Source: an uncultured Bacillota bacterium
Lineage (GTDB): Bacteria > Bacillota_I > Bacilli_A > RF39 > UBA660
Reading direction: 5' to 3'
DNA: 15,654 nucleotides
NCBI GenBank assembly: GCA_948466105.1
Contig: CAOJZR010000003.1
Span: 1-15,654 of the forward strand
Of this stretch, positions 1 to 6,242 are shown piece by piece; the stretch's first letter is position 1, and every line of letters begins with the position of its first letter. The position numbers and the translations under genes are program-made. The notes beneath the pieces were generated by a model, which saw only the letters and a program-made list of their open reading frames with translations, did no database searches and was not told the DNA's origin.

Positions 1-1
1 A

Positions 2-640
2 GATGATAATTTTGATTCTTTAAGCCATGTTGTTTTAGAAGGAAGACGTTCTATAAATAATATTGAACGTTCAGCTAGTCTTTTCTTATGCAAAACTTTA
101 TATAGTTTGATTTTAGGCTTTATTTTTATTTTTTTAAGTAAAAGTTATCCGTTTATTCCTATTCAACTTAGTTTAACAAGTATGGTTACTATTGGTATTC
201 CTTCCTTTATTTTAGCTTTAGAACCTAATCATGATAAAATAAAAGGTCAATTTTTAGTCAATGTTTTAAGCAAAAGCTTTCCTGTTGCTCTATCAATTGT
301 TCTTAATATAATCTTTATTATTGTTATATCTTATATGTTTAATTTAAGTTATCAACAATTATCAACCTTATCTGTTATTACAACTGCATTTAATGGTTTT
401 ATGTTAATATATAAAATAAGCAATCCATTAAATATTACTAGATTTTTACTACTTATTTTCATGATAACTATTTTTATGGTAGGTTTATTATTGTTTAAAA
501 GTTTCTTTTCATTTGCTACTTTAAATTTCCTTATGTGTTTATTAAGTTTAATTGTTATTGTTAGTTCTATTCTGCTATTTAGTATTCTAACTGATTTTTT
601 TGATTATTTAGTAAAAAAATTCCCTAAATTTTTTAATTAG
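2..640 (+). CDS. P-type cation-transporting ATPase, C-terminal fragment (5' end outside window)
   Basis: The reading frame is open from base 2 and ends at TAG 638-640; the start lies upstream of the window. The first residues (DDNFDSL, then an EGRRSINNIERSASLF stretch) match the end of the HAD phosphorylation domain and the linker into the C-terminal membrane helices of COG0474-type P-type ATPases. The following segment, with a TIGIPSFILALEPN-like loop and about five to six hydrophobic helices to the end, is the usual C-terminal transmembrane bundle. The family moves cations across the membrane by ATP hydrolysis through an aspartyl-phosphate intermediate. The DKTGT and GDGxND motifs are not in the window, so ion specificity cannot be judged. 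A TTG at 107 is internal, not a start. Family call is secure; substrate is unknown. Confidence 0.85.
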   Translation, partial: DDNFDSLSHVVLEGRRSINNIERSASLFLCKTLYSLILGFIFIFLSKSYPFIPIQLSLTSMVTIGIPSFILALEPNHDKIKGQFLVNVLSKSFPVALSIVLNIIFIIVISYMFNLSYQQLSTLSVITTAFNGFMLIYKISNPLNITRFLLLIFMITIFMVGLLLFKSFFSFATLNFLMCLLSLIVIVSSILLFSILTDFFDYLVKKFPKFFN

Positions 641-736
641 TATAAAGATAATAATAAAAGCAGTTAACTGTTAAAATATAATTTTACACCCTTGTTTTAT
701 TTTTTAATAAAGGATATTTTTACTATTAAAAATATG

Positions 737-745
737 TGATATAAT
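737..745 (+). promoter_or_regulatory. Extended -10 promoter candidate
   Basis: TGATATAAT at 737-745 is a consensus TATAAT (740-745) with the TGn extension. The -35 region is only T-rich. It would drive a leader of about 220 nt toward the 975 gene, or an untranslated RNA. In DNA this AT-rich, chance matches are common. Confidence 0.35.
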
Positions 746-870
746 AAAACTATGATATAGAAAATAGGAATCAAAACATTAAATACATTATTTATTACAT
801 TAGTTTTAAAGGATAATTTTTTTTAATCATTGTTGAAAACAGTATAATAAAAAGAAAGTTAATATAATAC

Positions 871-899
871 TTGATGGTATTGATCAAGACTGATAATAT
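871..899 (+). promoter_or_regulatory. Sigma-A-type promoter candidate for the 975 gene
   Basis: TTGATG at 871-876, a 17-nt spacer, then TAATAT at 894-899. Predicted start near 906 gives a leader of about 70 nt before the ATG at 975. This is the best-spaced pair in the gap. Confidence 0.5.
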
Positions 900-974
900 A
901 TTAAATTACATTTTTAATAATCAATATTCTTTTAACTATAATGCTTTTTTAAGAATTTAGGGAGTGAATAAATT

Positions 975-2747
975 ATGAGTGAACATGAATTTGACAGAAT
1001 AAAAGCGATTATTATACCATATTTTATTAAAGTATTTGGGGAAAAACATAGCAATATAATAATTGATAACATAAATAAAGCAGAATTGATTGATTGCTGG
1101 ACTTTAGATGGTAGGAAAGCACAAATGTTAAGAGCTTTTTCTAAAAAAAGAGTAGAATTAACTTTGGAATTTTTAAATCGGAATAATATTAATATTCCAG
1201 ATGAGCTAAAAGCTGAACTTAAAGAAGAACATGGAACTTATAAACTACAGAATATTAAGGAAGCTTCTTCAATTTTAAAACTTTGTTTTGATACAAACGA
1301 GTATTCTGAAAATGATTTTAATCGTTTTAGAATGCTAAAGCAGGAACCTACAGATGATGATTATTTAAAAGAAAAGCATATTAAAATTTTAACTAAGTTA
1401 GGTATATTCATTTCGAAGGAAGAATTTAATACTTGGATTATAACTGATGAGGCTAAAGCAATATATCAAAAAATTGCAAGATTACAAGAAATTATTTCAA
1501 ATTTAGATGATGAGTTTCAAAAAATTAAAGAAAAATATAAAGAAACGGAGCTTCTATTAGAAAAAGCTACAGAAATTGAACAGGTTTTAAAAGAAAAATA
1601 TAAAATAAAATTTCTACAATCTATTTTAAAATATTTAGGAGAAGAAGATAAGAAAAACTTAGATAAATATATTAATTCAAAAGATAAAAGGTGGCATGAA
1701 TTTAGCAGTAATATGCATATTTTTAAAATTATTGATGAAAGTTTTTTAAGCAATGGTTTACTAGATGCTTTTAGTGATGAAAGTGAAAAACAATTACAAG
1801 GTGAATCAACTCCATCACAAAAAGAAACAATTATTGATATGCGTATTAAATATTATAAAGTCATTGGATTATATAATGGTATGCCTAAAGAAGAGTTTCT
1901 TGCGACAGAAGAAGCAATTAAATATGCTCCAAGTAAAGAATTTGTTGAAGAAGTTATATCAAAAAAGAAGTTTTTTTCTAATGCTGTAGAACAAGAATAT
2001 CTTTGTTTGACGAGTAGTTATCAAGATAATTTAAGGAAATTAGAAAGTCTTGATTTAGTTAATTATAGTTTTAGTTTGGAAGAATTTTCTAAATGTAAAC
2101 ATCCATATATACTGCATTGTTTAAAACAAACAGGAGAATTTGTTATGCCATTGTTTTTTTCAACAGAAATGTGTTTAGAAAATTATGCTGATGTTATATT
2201 TATTCATGAGATCAATCACATTGTTGAATCATCTTTTCTAACGATTAATGAAGGAGAAGTTATTTCTAAATGTGGTTTTGAAATTATGAGTGATAGTATC
2301 CCTAGGAATTATACAGCATTTTCAGAAATAATGAATCAAATAATAGCTATGGAAGTAGCTGAAGCTATGCATAATGATGGGATATATCTTTTTGATAATA
2401 AAGATACAGCTAAAATAAAAGATCGTACTGCTTATGAAAAAAATTTTTATTTAGTTGAAGAATTTTATAATAATTTTAGACAAGAAATTATAGATTCTAG
2501 AATTTCTAATAATTTAGAAAATTTATTTAATGTAGTAGGAAAAGATAATTTTGATAGTTTAAATAATATAATTAATGAATATAATAAATTGCCATATTAT
2601 AAAATGATGGATGAATTTTCGGCATCTAAAGAAACAGAATTAACTAAAAAAGGAACAGAACTTTATAGATCGGCTTATGAAACAATTGCATTAATGCAAC
2701 AATATGCCAAACAGTATAATAGTGATAATATGCATACAGTAAAATGA
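975..2747 (+). CDS. Putative HExxH zinc metallopeptidase-like protein, cytoplasmic, family not recognised
   Basis: A 590-aa protein I cannot assign to a named family. The start is supported by GGAG at 961-964, 10 nt upstream of the ATG. No signal peptide or membrane segment is visible, so it is probably cytoplasmic. The N-terminal third is charged and helical; about residues 165-215 form a Lys/Glu-rich likely coiled coil. The strongest clue is H411-E412-x-x-H415 preceded by hydrophobic residues (DVIFIHEINHIVE), the zinc-binding helix pattern of metallopeptidases. E451, in a downstream hydrophobic helix, is a reasonable third ligand 36 residues later. This suggests a gluzincin-like fold, but one short motif can occur by chance. 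The gene stands alone between long noncoding flanks and is the only one here ending in TGA, which hints at separate history from its core neighbours. Substrate unknown. Confidence 0.5.
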   Translation: MSEHEFDRIKAIIIPYFIKVFGEKHSNIIIDNINKAELIDCWTLDGRKAQMLRAFSKKRVELTLEFLNRNNINIPDELKAELKEEHGTYKLQNIKEASSILKLCFDTNEYSENDFNRFRMLKQEPTDDDYLKEKHIKILTKLGIFISKEEFNTWIITDEAKAIYQKIARLQEIISNLDDEFQKIKEKYKETELLLEKATEIEQVLKEKYKIKFLQSILKYLGEEDKKNLDKYINSKDKRWHEFSSNMHIFKIIDESFLSNGLLDAFSDESEKQLQGESTPSQKETIIDMRIKYYKVIGLYNGMPKEEFLATEEAIKYAPSKEFVEEVISKKKFFSNAVEQEYLCLTSSYQDNLRKLESLDLVNYSFSLEEFSKCKHPYILHCLKQTGEFVMPLFFSTEMCLENYADVIFIHEINHIVESSFLTINEGEVISKCGFEIMSDSIPRNYTAFSEIMNQIIAMEVAEAMHNDGIYLFDNKDTAKIKDRTAYEKNFYLVEEFYNNFRQEIIDSRISNNLENLFNVVGKDNFDSLNNIINEYNKLPYYKMMDEFSASKETELTKKGTELYRSAYETIALMQQYAKQYNSDNMHTVK

Positions 2748-2894
2748 TTGAAATTCCTTTTGTTAGTGATAAAAAAATGTAGTGTCTAATTATATTAACG
2801 TTGCTATTTATATTTGTTCAAGTGAAAATTAAATCCACCTTTGATTAAATAGGATTATATAACAAAATAAATTATAATCAAATTTATCTGTTTT

Positions 2895-2922
2895 TTGTCT
2901 TTAATGTAAATTTTTGTATACT
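2895..2922 (+). promoter_or_regulatory. Promoter for the 2962 gene
   Basis: TTGTCT at 2895-2900, 16-nt spacer, TATACT at 2917-2922. The start would fall near 2929, a leader of about 33 nt. The rest of the 2748-2961 gap shows no gene and no convincing terminator for the upstream gene. Confidence 0.55.
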
Positions 2923-2961
2923 ATTAATTAAATTTATGTTAAAATTAATATAGGTGATAAC

Positions 2962-3561
2962 ATGAACAATATGAGTGAGAAAGAAAAAATAGTAATAGAT
3001 AGTTTAATTAGCAAAATCACTCTTAAATATAATAGTGATTTAAGTTATAAAGAACAAGAAAATTTTAAGACACTTATCTATAATAAAAATTTAGATTTTT
3101 CTTCATTAGTAAAAATATTAAATGATTTATATGCTTTAGAAGAAGAAGCTTTTATGAAAGCAATGGAGTCATGTGGTGTAGTAGAACAAAAAGAAGTTCC
3201 TGAGGTAATAAATACGGACGAATATACTATTGATTTAAGTGATTTTGATGATGTATCAATTGAGCCAATTGAGATAGAAGAAATTGAAGAACAAGAAGCT
3301 AAAGAACCAGTTGTTGAAAATAATTCAATCATTGAAGAACCTCTTATTCTAGATGAAGAGTATATAACAGAATTGCCTAATACAGAAAAGTTAACACCAT
3401 TAGAGAAAGATGAACCAATAGAAATAGTAAAACCTATTCAAAATAGTGTTTTACCAAATTCAGTAAGAGGTTATGTAGATATAACACTTCTTGTAATTAT
3501 TTTAAATGCAGTTTGTGGAATTGGTTTATGGATTATGCTTAATATTTTCTATAATGCTTAA
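2962..3561 (+). CDS. Acidic tail-anchored membrane protein, unknown function
   Basis: A 199-aa protein of no recognised family. Residues 1 to about 70 look helical and mixed in charge. Residues about 75-160 are a low-complexity, very acidic linker rich in Glu, Ile and Pro. Residues about 172-195 form a single hydrophobic helix, leaving only a few residues after it. With no signal peptide, the likely topology is an N-terminal cytoplasmic part held at the membrane by its tail. AGGTGA at 2952-2957 sits 4 nt before the ATG at 2962; a second in-frame ATG at 2971 is 13 nt away and less likely. The gene has its own promoter and terminator, so it looks monocistronic. The layout (small helical domain, flexible acidic linker, membrane anchor) would suit a scaffold or regulator, but that is only a guess. 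Confidence 0.65.
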   Translation: MNNMSEKEKIVIDSLISKITLKYNSDLSYKEQENFKTLIYNKNLDFSSLVKILNDLYALEEEAFMKAMESCGVVEQKEVPEVINTDEYTIDLSDFDDVSIEPIEIEEIEEQEAKEPVVENNSIIEEPLILDEEYITELPNTEKLTPLEKDEPIEIVKPIQNSVLPNSVRGYVDITLLVIILNAVCGIGLWIMLNIFYNA

Positions 3562-3594
3562 AAGTATCAAAAGATTAATTTGATATTTTTTTTT
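3562..3594 (+). terminator. Rho-independent terminator after the 199-aa gene
   Basis: Perfect 7-bp stem TATCAAA (3565-3571) / TTTGATA (3579-3585) with a 7-nt loop, followed by nine T residues at 3586-3594. The stem can be lengthened by a G-T wobble and A-T pairs into the T run. It begins directly after the TAA. Confidence 0.8.
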
Positions 3595-3625
3595 GACATA
3601 ATATTTAAGACCAACCTTATATAAT
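3593..3625 (+). promoter_or_regulatory. Housekeeping-type promoter of spoIIP, fused to the preceding terminator
   Basis: A perfect TTGACA (3593-3598) begins in the last two T residues of the upstream terminator. The -10 is either TATATA at 3618-3623 (19-nt spacer) or TATAAT at 3620-3625 (21 nt); TTATAT at 3617-3622 gives 18 nt. Any of these would start transcription only about 10-15 nt before the ATG at 3642. The long spacer lowers confidence. Confidence 0.5.
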
Positions 3626-3641
3626 AATTATGGTGAACAAT

Positions 3642-4625
3642 ATGAAAAGAAAATTTAAATATAAAAAAAGATTTAAATTAAGTTATTTGTTATATATAGT
3701 AATCATCTACTTGATTTATCAACTACTATTTAACACATTATTTAAAAGTTCTAAAATTAAAACAAGTGACCAATTCGTTATCAGTATTTTAGATCAAGCA
3801 AGTTTTCCAACCATGAAAAAAAAACAAAACGCTTTTCATTATATTAGCCGTTTAGTAACAAGCATTGATACTTCAAAACCCCTAACTATTCTTGAAAATG
3901 CTTTTAATTATGAAAGTAGTTTAAATCATAATGATGACTATAGTAATATGGAAGAATTAAAACAAGTAACTAGTTTTGTTGAAGATCCAAGTCCTACAAA
4001 AGTAGATAAACCAAAAGTTTATCTTTATAATTCTCACCAATTAGAGAATTATAGCATGCAGACTTTAGAAGTATATAATATTACACCTAATGTCCTAATG
4101 ACTTCTTATCTTTTAAAGGAAAAATTGAATAAATTAGGAATAAATACTATTGCTTTAGAAGAAGATTTAAGTAAATATATGGAAGAAAATAATTTAAGTC
4201 ATGCAGATAGTTATAAAGTTAGCCGAAAGTATTTAACAGATGCCTTATATAAATATGATTCTATTGAATTATTTATTGATCTTCATCGAGATTCAATAAA
4301 AAAACAAGTATCAACAACAACTATAAATAATCAAAGCTATGCCAAAATTTTATTCGTTGTTGGCCTTGAACATCCTAATAATGCCAAAAATTTAGCTGTT
4401 GCGACTAAAATAAACAATATTATTAAAAGAGATTATCCCAACTTAACAAGAGGTATTTTAAAAAAATCAGGTAAAGGTGTTGATGGCATTTATAATCAAG
4501 ATGTCAATGAAAACGTTATTTTAATTGAAGTTGGTGGATATGAAAATACTATTGATGAAGTAAATAATACTATTGAAATTGTTTCAAAAGCCATAAAGGA
4601 GTATCTAGATGAAAACGGAAGATAA
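3642..4625 (+). CDS. spoIIP: SpoIIP-family N-acetylmuramoyl-L-alanine amidase, membrane-anchored
   Basis: Cell-wall hydrolase of the SpoIIP family, which in endospore formers cleaves the peptide from glycan strands during engulfment, working with SpoIID and SpoIIM. A basic N-terminus leads into one hydrophobic helix (about residues 12-34), so the catalytic part lies outside the membrane. Family blocks are all visible: VYLYNSHQLENY with H132 and E135, then IDLHRDS with H215, a YAKILFVVG strand, YNQDVNEN, and LIEVGGYENT with E296. H132, H215 and E296 lie in the blocks expected to bind zinc and catalyse. At 327 aa it is shorter than the roughly 400-aa Bacillus protein. I chose ATG 3642 over the in-frame ATG at 3630 because GGTGA (3632-3636) lies 5 nt before it and the promoter is very close. 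It overlaps the next gene by 17 nt. Confidence 0.9.
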   Translation: MKRKFKYKKRFKLSYLLYIVIIYLIYQLLFNTLFKSSKIKTSDQFVISILDQASFPTMKKKQNAFHYISRLVTSIDTSKPLTILENAFNYESSLNHNDDYSNMEELKQVTSFVEDPSPTKVDKPKVYLYNSHQLENYSMQTLEVYNITPNVLMTSYLLKEKLNKLGINTIALEEDLSKYMEENNLSHADSYKVSRKYLTDALYKYDSIELFIDLHRDSIKKQVSTTTINNQSYAKILFVVGLEHPNNAKNLAVATKINNIIKRDYPNLTRGILKKSGKGVDGIYNQDVNENVILIEVGGYENTIDEVNNTIEIVSKAIKEYLDENGR

Positions 4626-4953
4626 AATAAAACTTTTTTGTAAGTTTTTTCGCTATGCTTTTACTACTTTTTTGATTTTATTTGTCGCACTTTATATATC
4701 ACAAGCTACAGGTTATTATGAATATACAATGCATAAAAAAATGACCTTCACTGAAGATCAAATTAAAAAATTTGAACAAGATGTTAAAGATGGTAAAGAA
4801 ATTGATTTAAAAGTCTATCTTGATGATACTAGTAAAAACTATCAAAATGTTACATCTAAATTAGGTTATGCTGTATCATCAAAAATTGAAGAATTTGTAG
4901 AAGGAAGTATTGAAAATGCTTTCAAAATTCTAGGTAATTTAATTCAAGAATAG
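4609..4953 (+). CDS. Small single-pass membrane protein coupled to spoIIP (YqxA position)
   Basis: A 114-aa protein that starts inside the end of spoIIP, with AAAGGAG at 4595-4601 spaced 7 nt from the ATG; translational coupling is likely. Residues about 14-33 are one hydrophobic helix, followed by about 80 charged residues ending in an amphipathic segment. That gives a short cytoplasmic N-terminus and an exported C-terminal part. I do not recognise the family from sequence. In B. subtilis the gene following spoIIP is yqxA, also a small protein with an N-terminal membrane segment; by position and shape this could be its counterpart, but I see no shared motif that settles it. The coupling to an exported amidase suggests a helper or regulator of SpoIIP (inference). 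Confidence 0.65.
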   Translation: MKTEDKIKLFCKFFRYAFTTFLILFVALYISQATGYYEYTMHKKMTFTEDQIKKFEQDVKDGKEIDLKVYLDDTSKNYQNVTSKLGYAVSSKIEEFVEGSIENAFKILGNLIQE

Positions 4954-4970
4954 AAAAAAGCTTTAATACA

Positions 4971-4979
4971 TGATATAAT
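4971..4979 (+). promoter_or_regulatory. Extended -10 promoter of nfo
   Basis: TGATATAAT at 4971-4979: consensus TATAAT (4974-4979) with TGn. No good -35. Same nonamer as at 737-745. The transcript would start near 4986, just before the GAGGT at 4991-4995. Confidence 0.55.
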
Positions 4980-5000
4980 TATCTAGAAAAGAGGTAAAAA

Positions 5001-5912
5001 ATGGAAGATATAATCATTGGATCACATGTATCATTTAATAAAAACGAACAACTACTTGGCAGTGTTAAAGAAGCCATTAGTTATGGAGCAAATACTTTTA
5101 TGTTTTATACAGGTGCTCCACAAAATACCCTTAGAAATAAAATTGATGATAACTTAACAAAAGAGGCTTATGAACTTATGAAAAAAAATAACATTAATCC
5201 TAATAATGTTATTGTTCATGCACCATATATTATCAATTTAGCAAATGATAATGATAATTACAATTTTGCCATTAACTTTTTAAAAGAAGAGATAAATCGT
5301 GTTGAAAAATTAGGTATGAAAATTATTGTTTTGCATCCAGGTAGTCATGTTAAATTAGGACCAATAAGAGGAATTAATAATATAATCACAGCTTTAAATA
5401 CAGTTTTAACAAAAGAAACAAAAGTTATAATAGCCTTAGAGACTATGGCTGGAAAAGGAACAGAACTAGGCTCTAATTTCGAGGAATTAAAACAAATCAT
5501 AGATGGGGTAGAACTTAAAGATAAAGTAGGTGTTTGCTTAGATACTTGTCATATTAATGATGCAGGTTATGATTTAACTAATTTTGATAATGTTTTAGTG
5601 CAATTTGATGAAATTATCGGCTTATCTAAGCTTGTTTGTCTTCATATCAATGACAGTAAAAATCTTATATCATCTCATAAGGATCGTCATGAAAATATCG
5701 GTTTTGGAACACTAGGATTTGAAAACATTATAAAAGTAATTTACCATGAAAAATTAAAAGGTCTTCCTAAAATATTAGAAACACCTTATATAACTAATAA
5801 TGATGAAGAAAATAAAAAGCTTTATCCACCATATAAATTTGAAATAGCCATGATTAGAAAGAAACAGTACGATTTAGAGTTAATTGATAGTGTTCGTAAT
5901 GCTTATAAGTAA
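5001..5912 (+). CDS. nfo: Endonuclease IV (AP endonuclease), zinc TIM-barrel
   Basis: Class II AP endonuclease of base-excision repair: it cuts 5' to abasic sites and removes 3' blocking groups. The 303-aa length suits the bacterial Nfo family. All nine ligands of the trinuclear zinc centre can be placed: H73 (VHAPY), H112 (LHPGS), E147 (LETMAG), D181 and H184 (LDTCH), H215 (LHIND), D228 and H230 (KDRHENIG), and E260 (LETPY). The N-terminal GSHVS and the NDSK block are also typical. GAGGT at 4991-4995 is 5 nt before the ATG. An extended -10 element precedes it, separating it from spoIIP. Its stop overlaps the 3' end of the convergent yqfT-like gene by 10 nt. In B. subtilis yqfS (nfo) is also next to yqfT. 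Expected to be a fully active enzyme. Confidence 0.97.
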   Translation: MEDIIIGSHVSFNKNEQLLGSVKEAISYGANTFMFYTGAPQNTLRNKIDDNLTKEAYELMKKNNINPNNVIVHAPYIINLANDNDNYNFAINFLKEEINRVEKLGMKIIVLHPGSHVKLGPIRGINNIITALNTVLTKETKVIIALETMAGKGTELGSNFEELKQIIDGVELKDKVGVCLDTCHINDAGYDLTNFDNVLVQFDEIIGLSKLVCLHINDSKNLISSHKDRHENIGFGTLGFENIIKVIYHEKLKGLPKILETPYITNNDEENKKLYPPYKFEIAMIRKKQYDLELIDSVRNAYK

Positions 5913-6166
5913 AAACGATATTTGTTTTTATAAAAGTTAAGTAAGTATTTCATTTTATTTATTTTATCAGGACTAATATCTTTGCTTAAAGAATCAAAAA
6001 TCATGTCACTATTACCATATATAATTGTATTATAATTGTTTTGAATACAATTATGTATAATTGTTGCTTCATTTTCACTTAAAGCAATATCATTGCTATT
6101 TGCAAATTTAATAACATCAGTAATACTTATTTTATTAATATACTCAGCTATCATATTTTTAAACAT
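5903..6166 (-). CDS. DUF2624 / YqfT-like small protein
   Basis: A short, charged, helical protein (87 aa from the start chosen here) with the pattern of the DUF2624 family: a KNMIAEYINKI opening, a DVIKFANSNDIALSENEA block like the helix-turn-helix-looking core of YqfT, and a C-terminal stretch describing Asp/Lys-rich helices. Its position beside nfo, as yqfS-yqfT in B. subtilis, supports the call. Function is unknown in the family. There are two in-frame ATGs: one reading from 6178 and one from 6166. A run of six G (plus-strand C6 at 6171-6176) lies between them, 4 nt before the second, and can serve as a weak ribosome site, so I prefer 6166; starting at 6178 adds MGGF. It is the only minus-strand gene here and overlaps the nfo stop. 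Confidence 0.7.
   Translation of the reverse strand: MFKNMIAEYINKISITDVIKFANSNDIALSENEATIIHNCIQNNYNTIIYGNSDMIFDSLSKDISPDKINKMKYLLNFYKNKYRFYL
5910..5930. terminator. Weak bidirectional terminator candidate between nfo and yqfT
   Basis: TAAAAAC (5910-5916) and GTTTTTA (5924-5930) form a 7-bp inverted repeat with a 7-nt loop; each strand shows a short T run. It contains only one G-C pair, so stability is doubtful. It is the only candidate at this convergent junction. Confidence 0.35.
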
Positions 6167-6182
6167 AAAACCCCCCATAAAT

Positions 6183-6188
6183 AGTATA
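6183..6188 (-). promoter_or_regulatory. Promoter -10 of the yqfT-like gene
   Basis: Read on the minus strand, TATACT spans 6188 to 6183. The 17-nt-distant hexamer (6211-6206, TCGCAT) is a poor -35. Initiation would fall near 6176, so the mRNA would begin at or just before the G6 run, a leader of about ten nucleotides. Confidence 0.4.
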
Positions 6189-6242
6189 TGAATAAAATAG
6201 CTAAAATGCGAGTAAAATTTAAATAGATAGGGGTAATGTTAA

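Larger units (their letters stand above)
641..974. other. 334-bp noncoding gap with promoter-like elements
   Basis: No reading frame of credible length on either strand; the ATGs inside (734, 751) meet stops within one to three codons. It holds a 10-bp perfect palindrome (CAGTTAACTG, 661-670), an A/T-only hairpin around 672-686 without a clean T-tract, and the two promoter candidates listed separately. No convincing terminator for the ATPase gene and no recognisable riboswitch or tRNA was seen. Confidence 0.6.

Noticed and set aside
107..640. Independent 177-aa membrane protein starting at TTG 107
   Set aside because: The frame is open to the window edge and the upstream residues are the diagnostic P-type ATPase linker, so it is the end of a larger gene.
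661..690. Terminator after the P-type ATPase gene
   Set aside because: The palindrome CAGTTAACTG and the following A/T hairpin lack a T run directly after the stem.
1517..1753. 78-codon open frame on the minus strand
   Set aside because: Lies wholly within the HExxH gene, is Leu/Ser/Phe-rich as expected from the complement of a Lys/Glu-rich coiled coil, and has no ribosome site.
1765..1989. 74-codon open frame on the plus strand
   Set aside because: Shifted frame inside the HExxH gene; Lys-rich composition from A-rich DNA, no family likeness.
3078..3332. 84-codon minus-strand frame rich in Ser
   Set aside because: Complement of the acidic Glu/Ile linker of the 199-aa protein; composition explained by that repeat-like region.
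6188..6218. Promoter for the SOD gene (ATGAAT ... TAAAAT)
   Set aside because: Spacer of 19 nt and poor -35; in such AT-rich DNA not distinguishable from chance, although some promoter must lie in 6179-6242.
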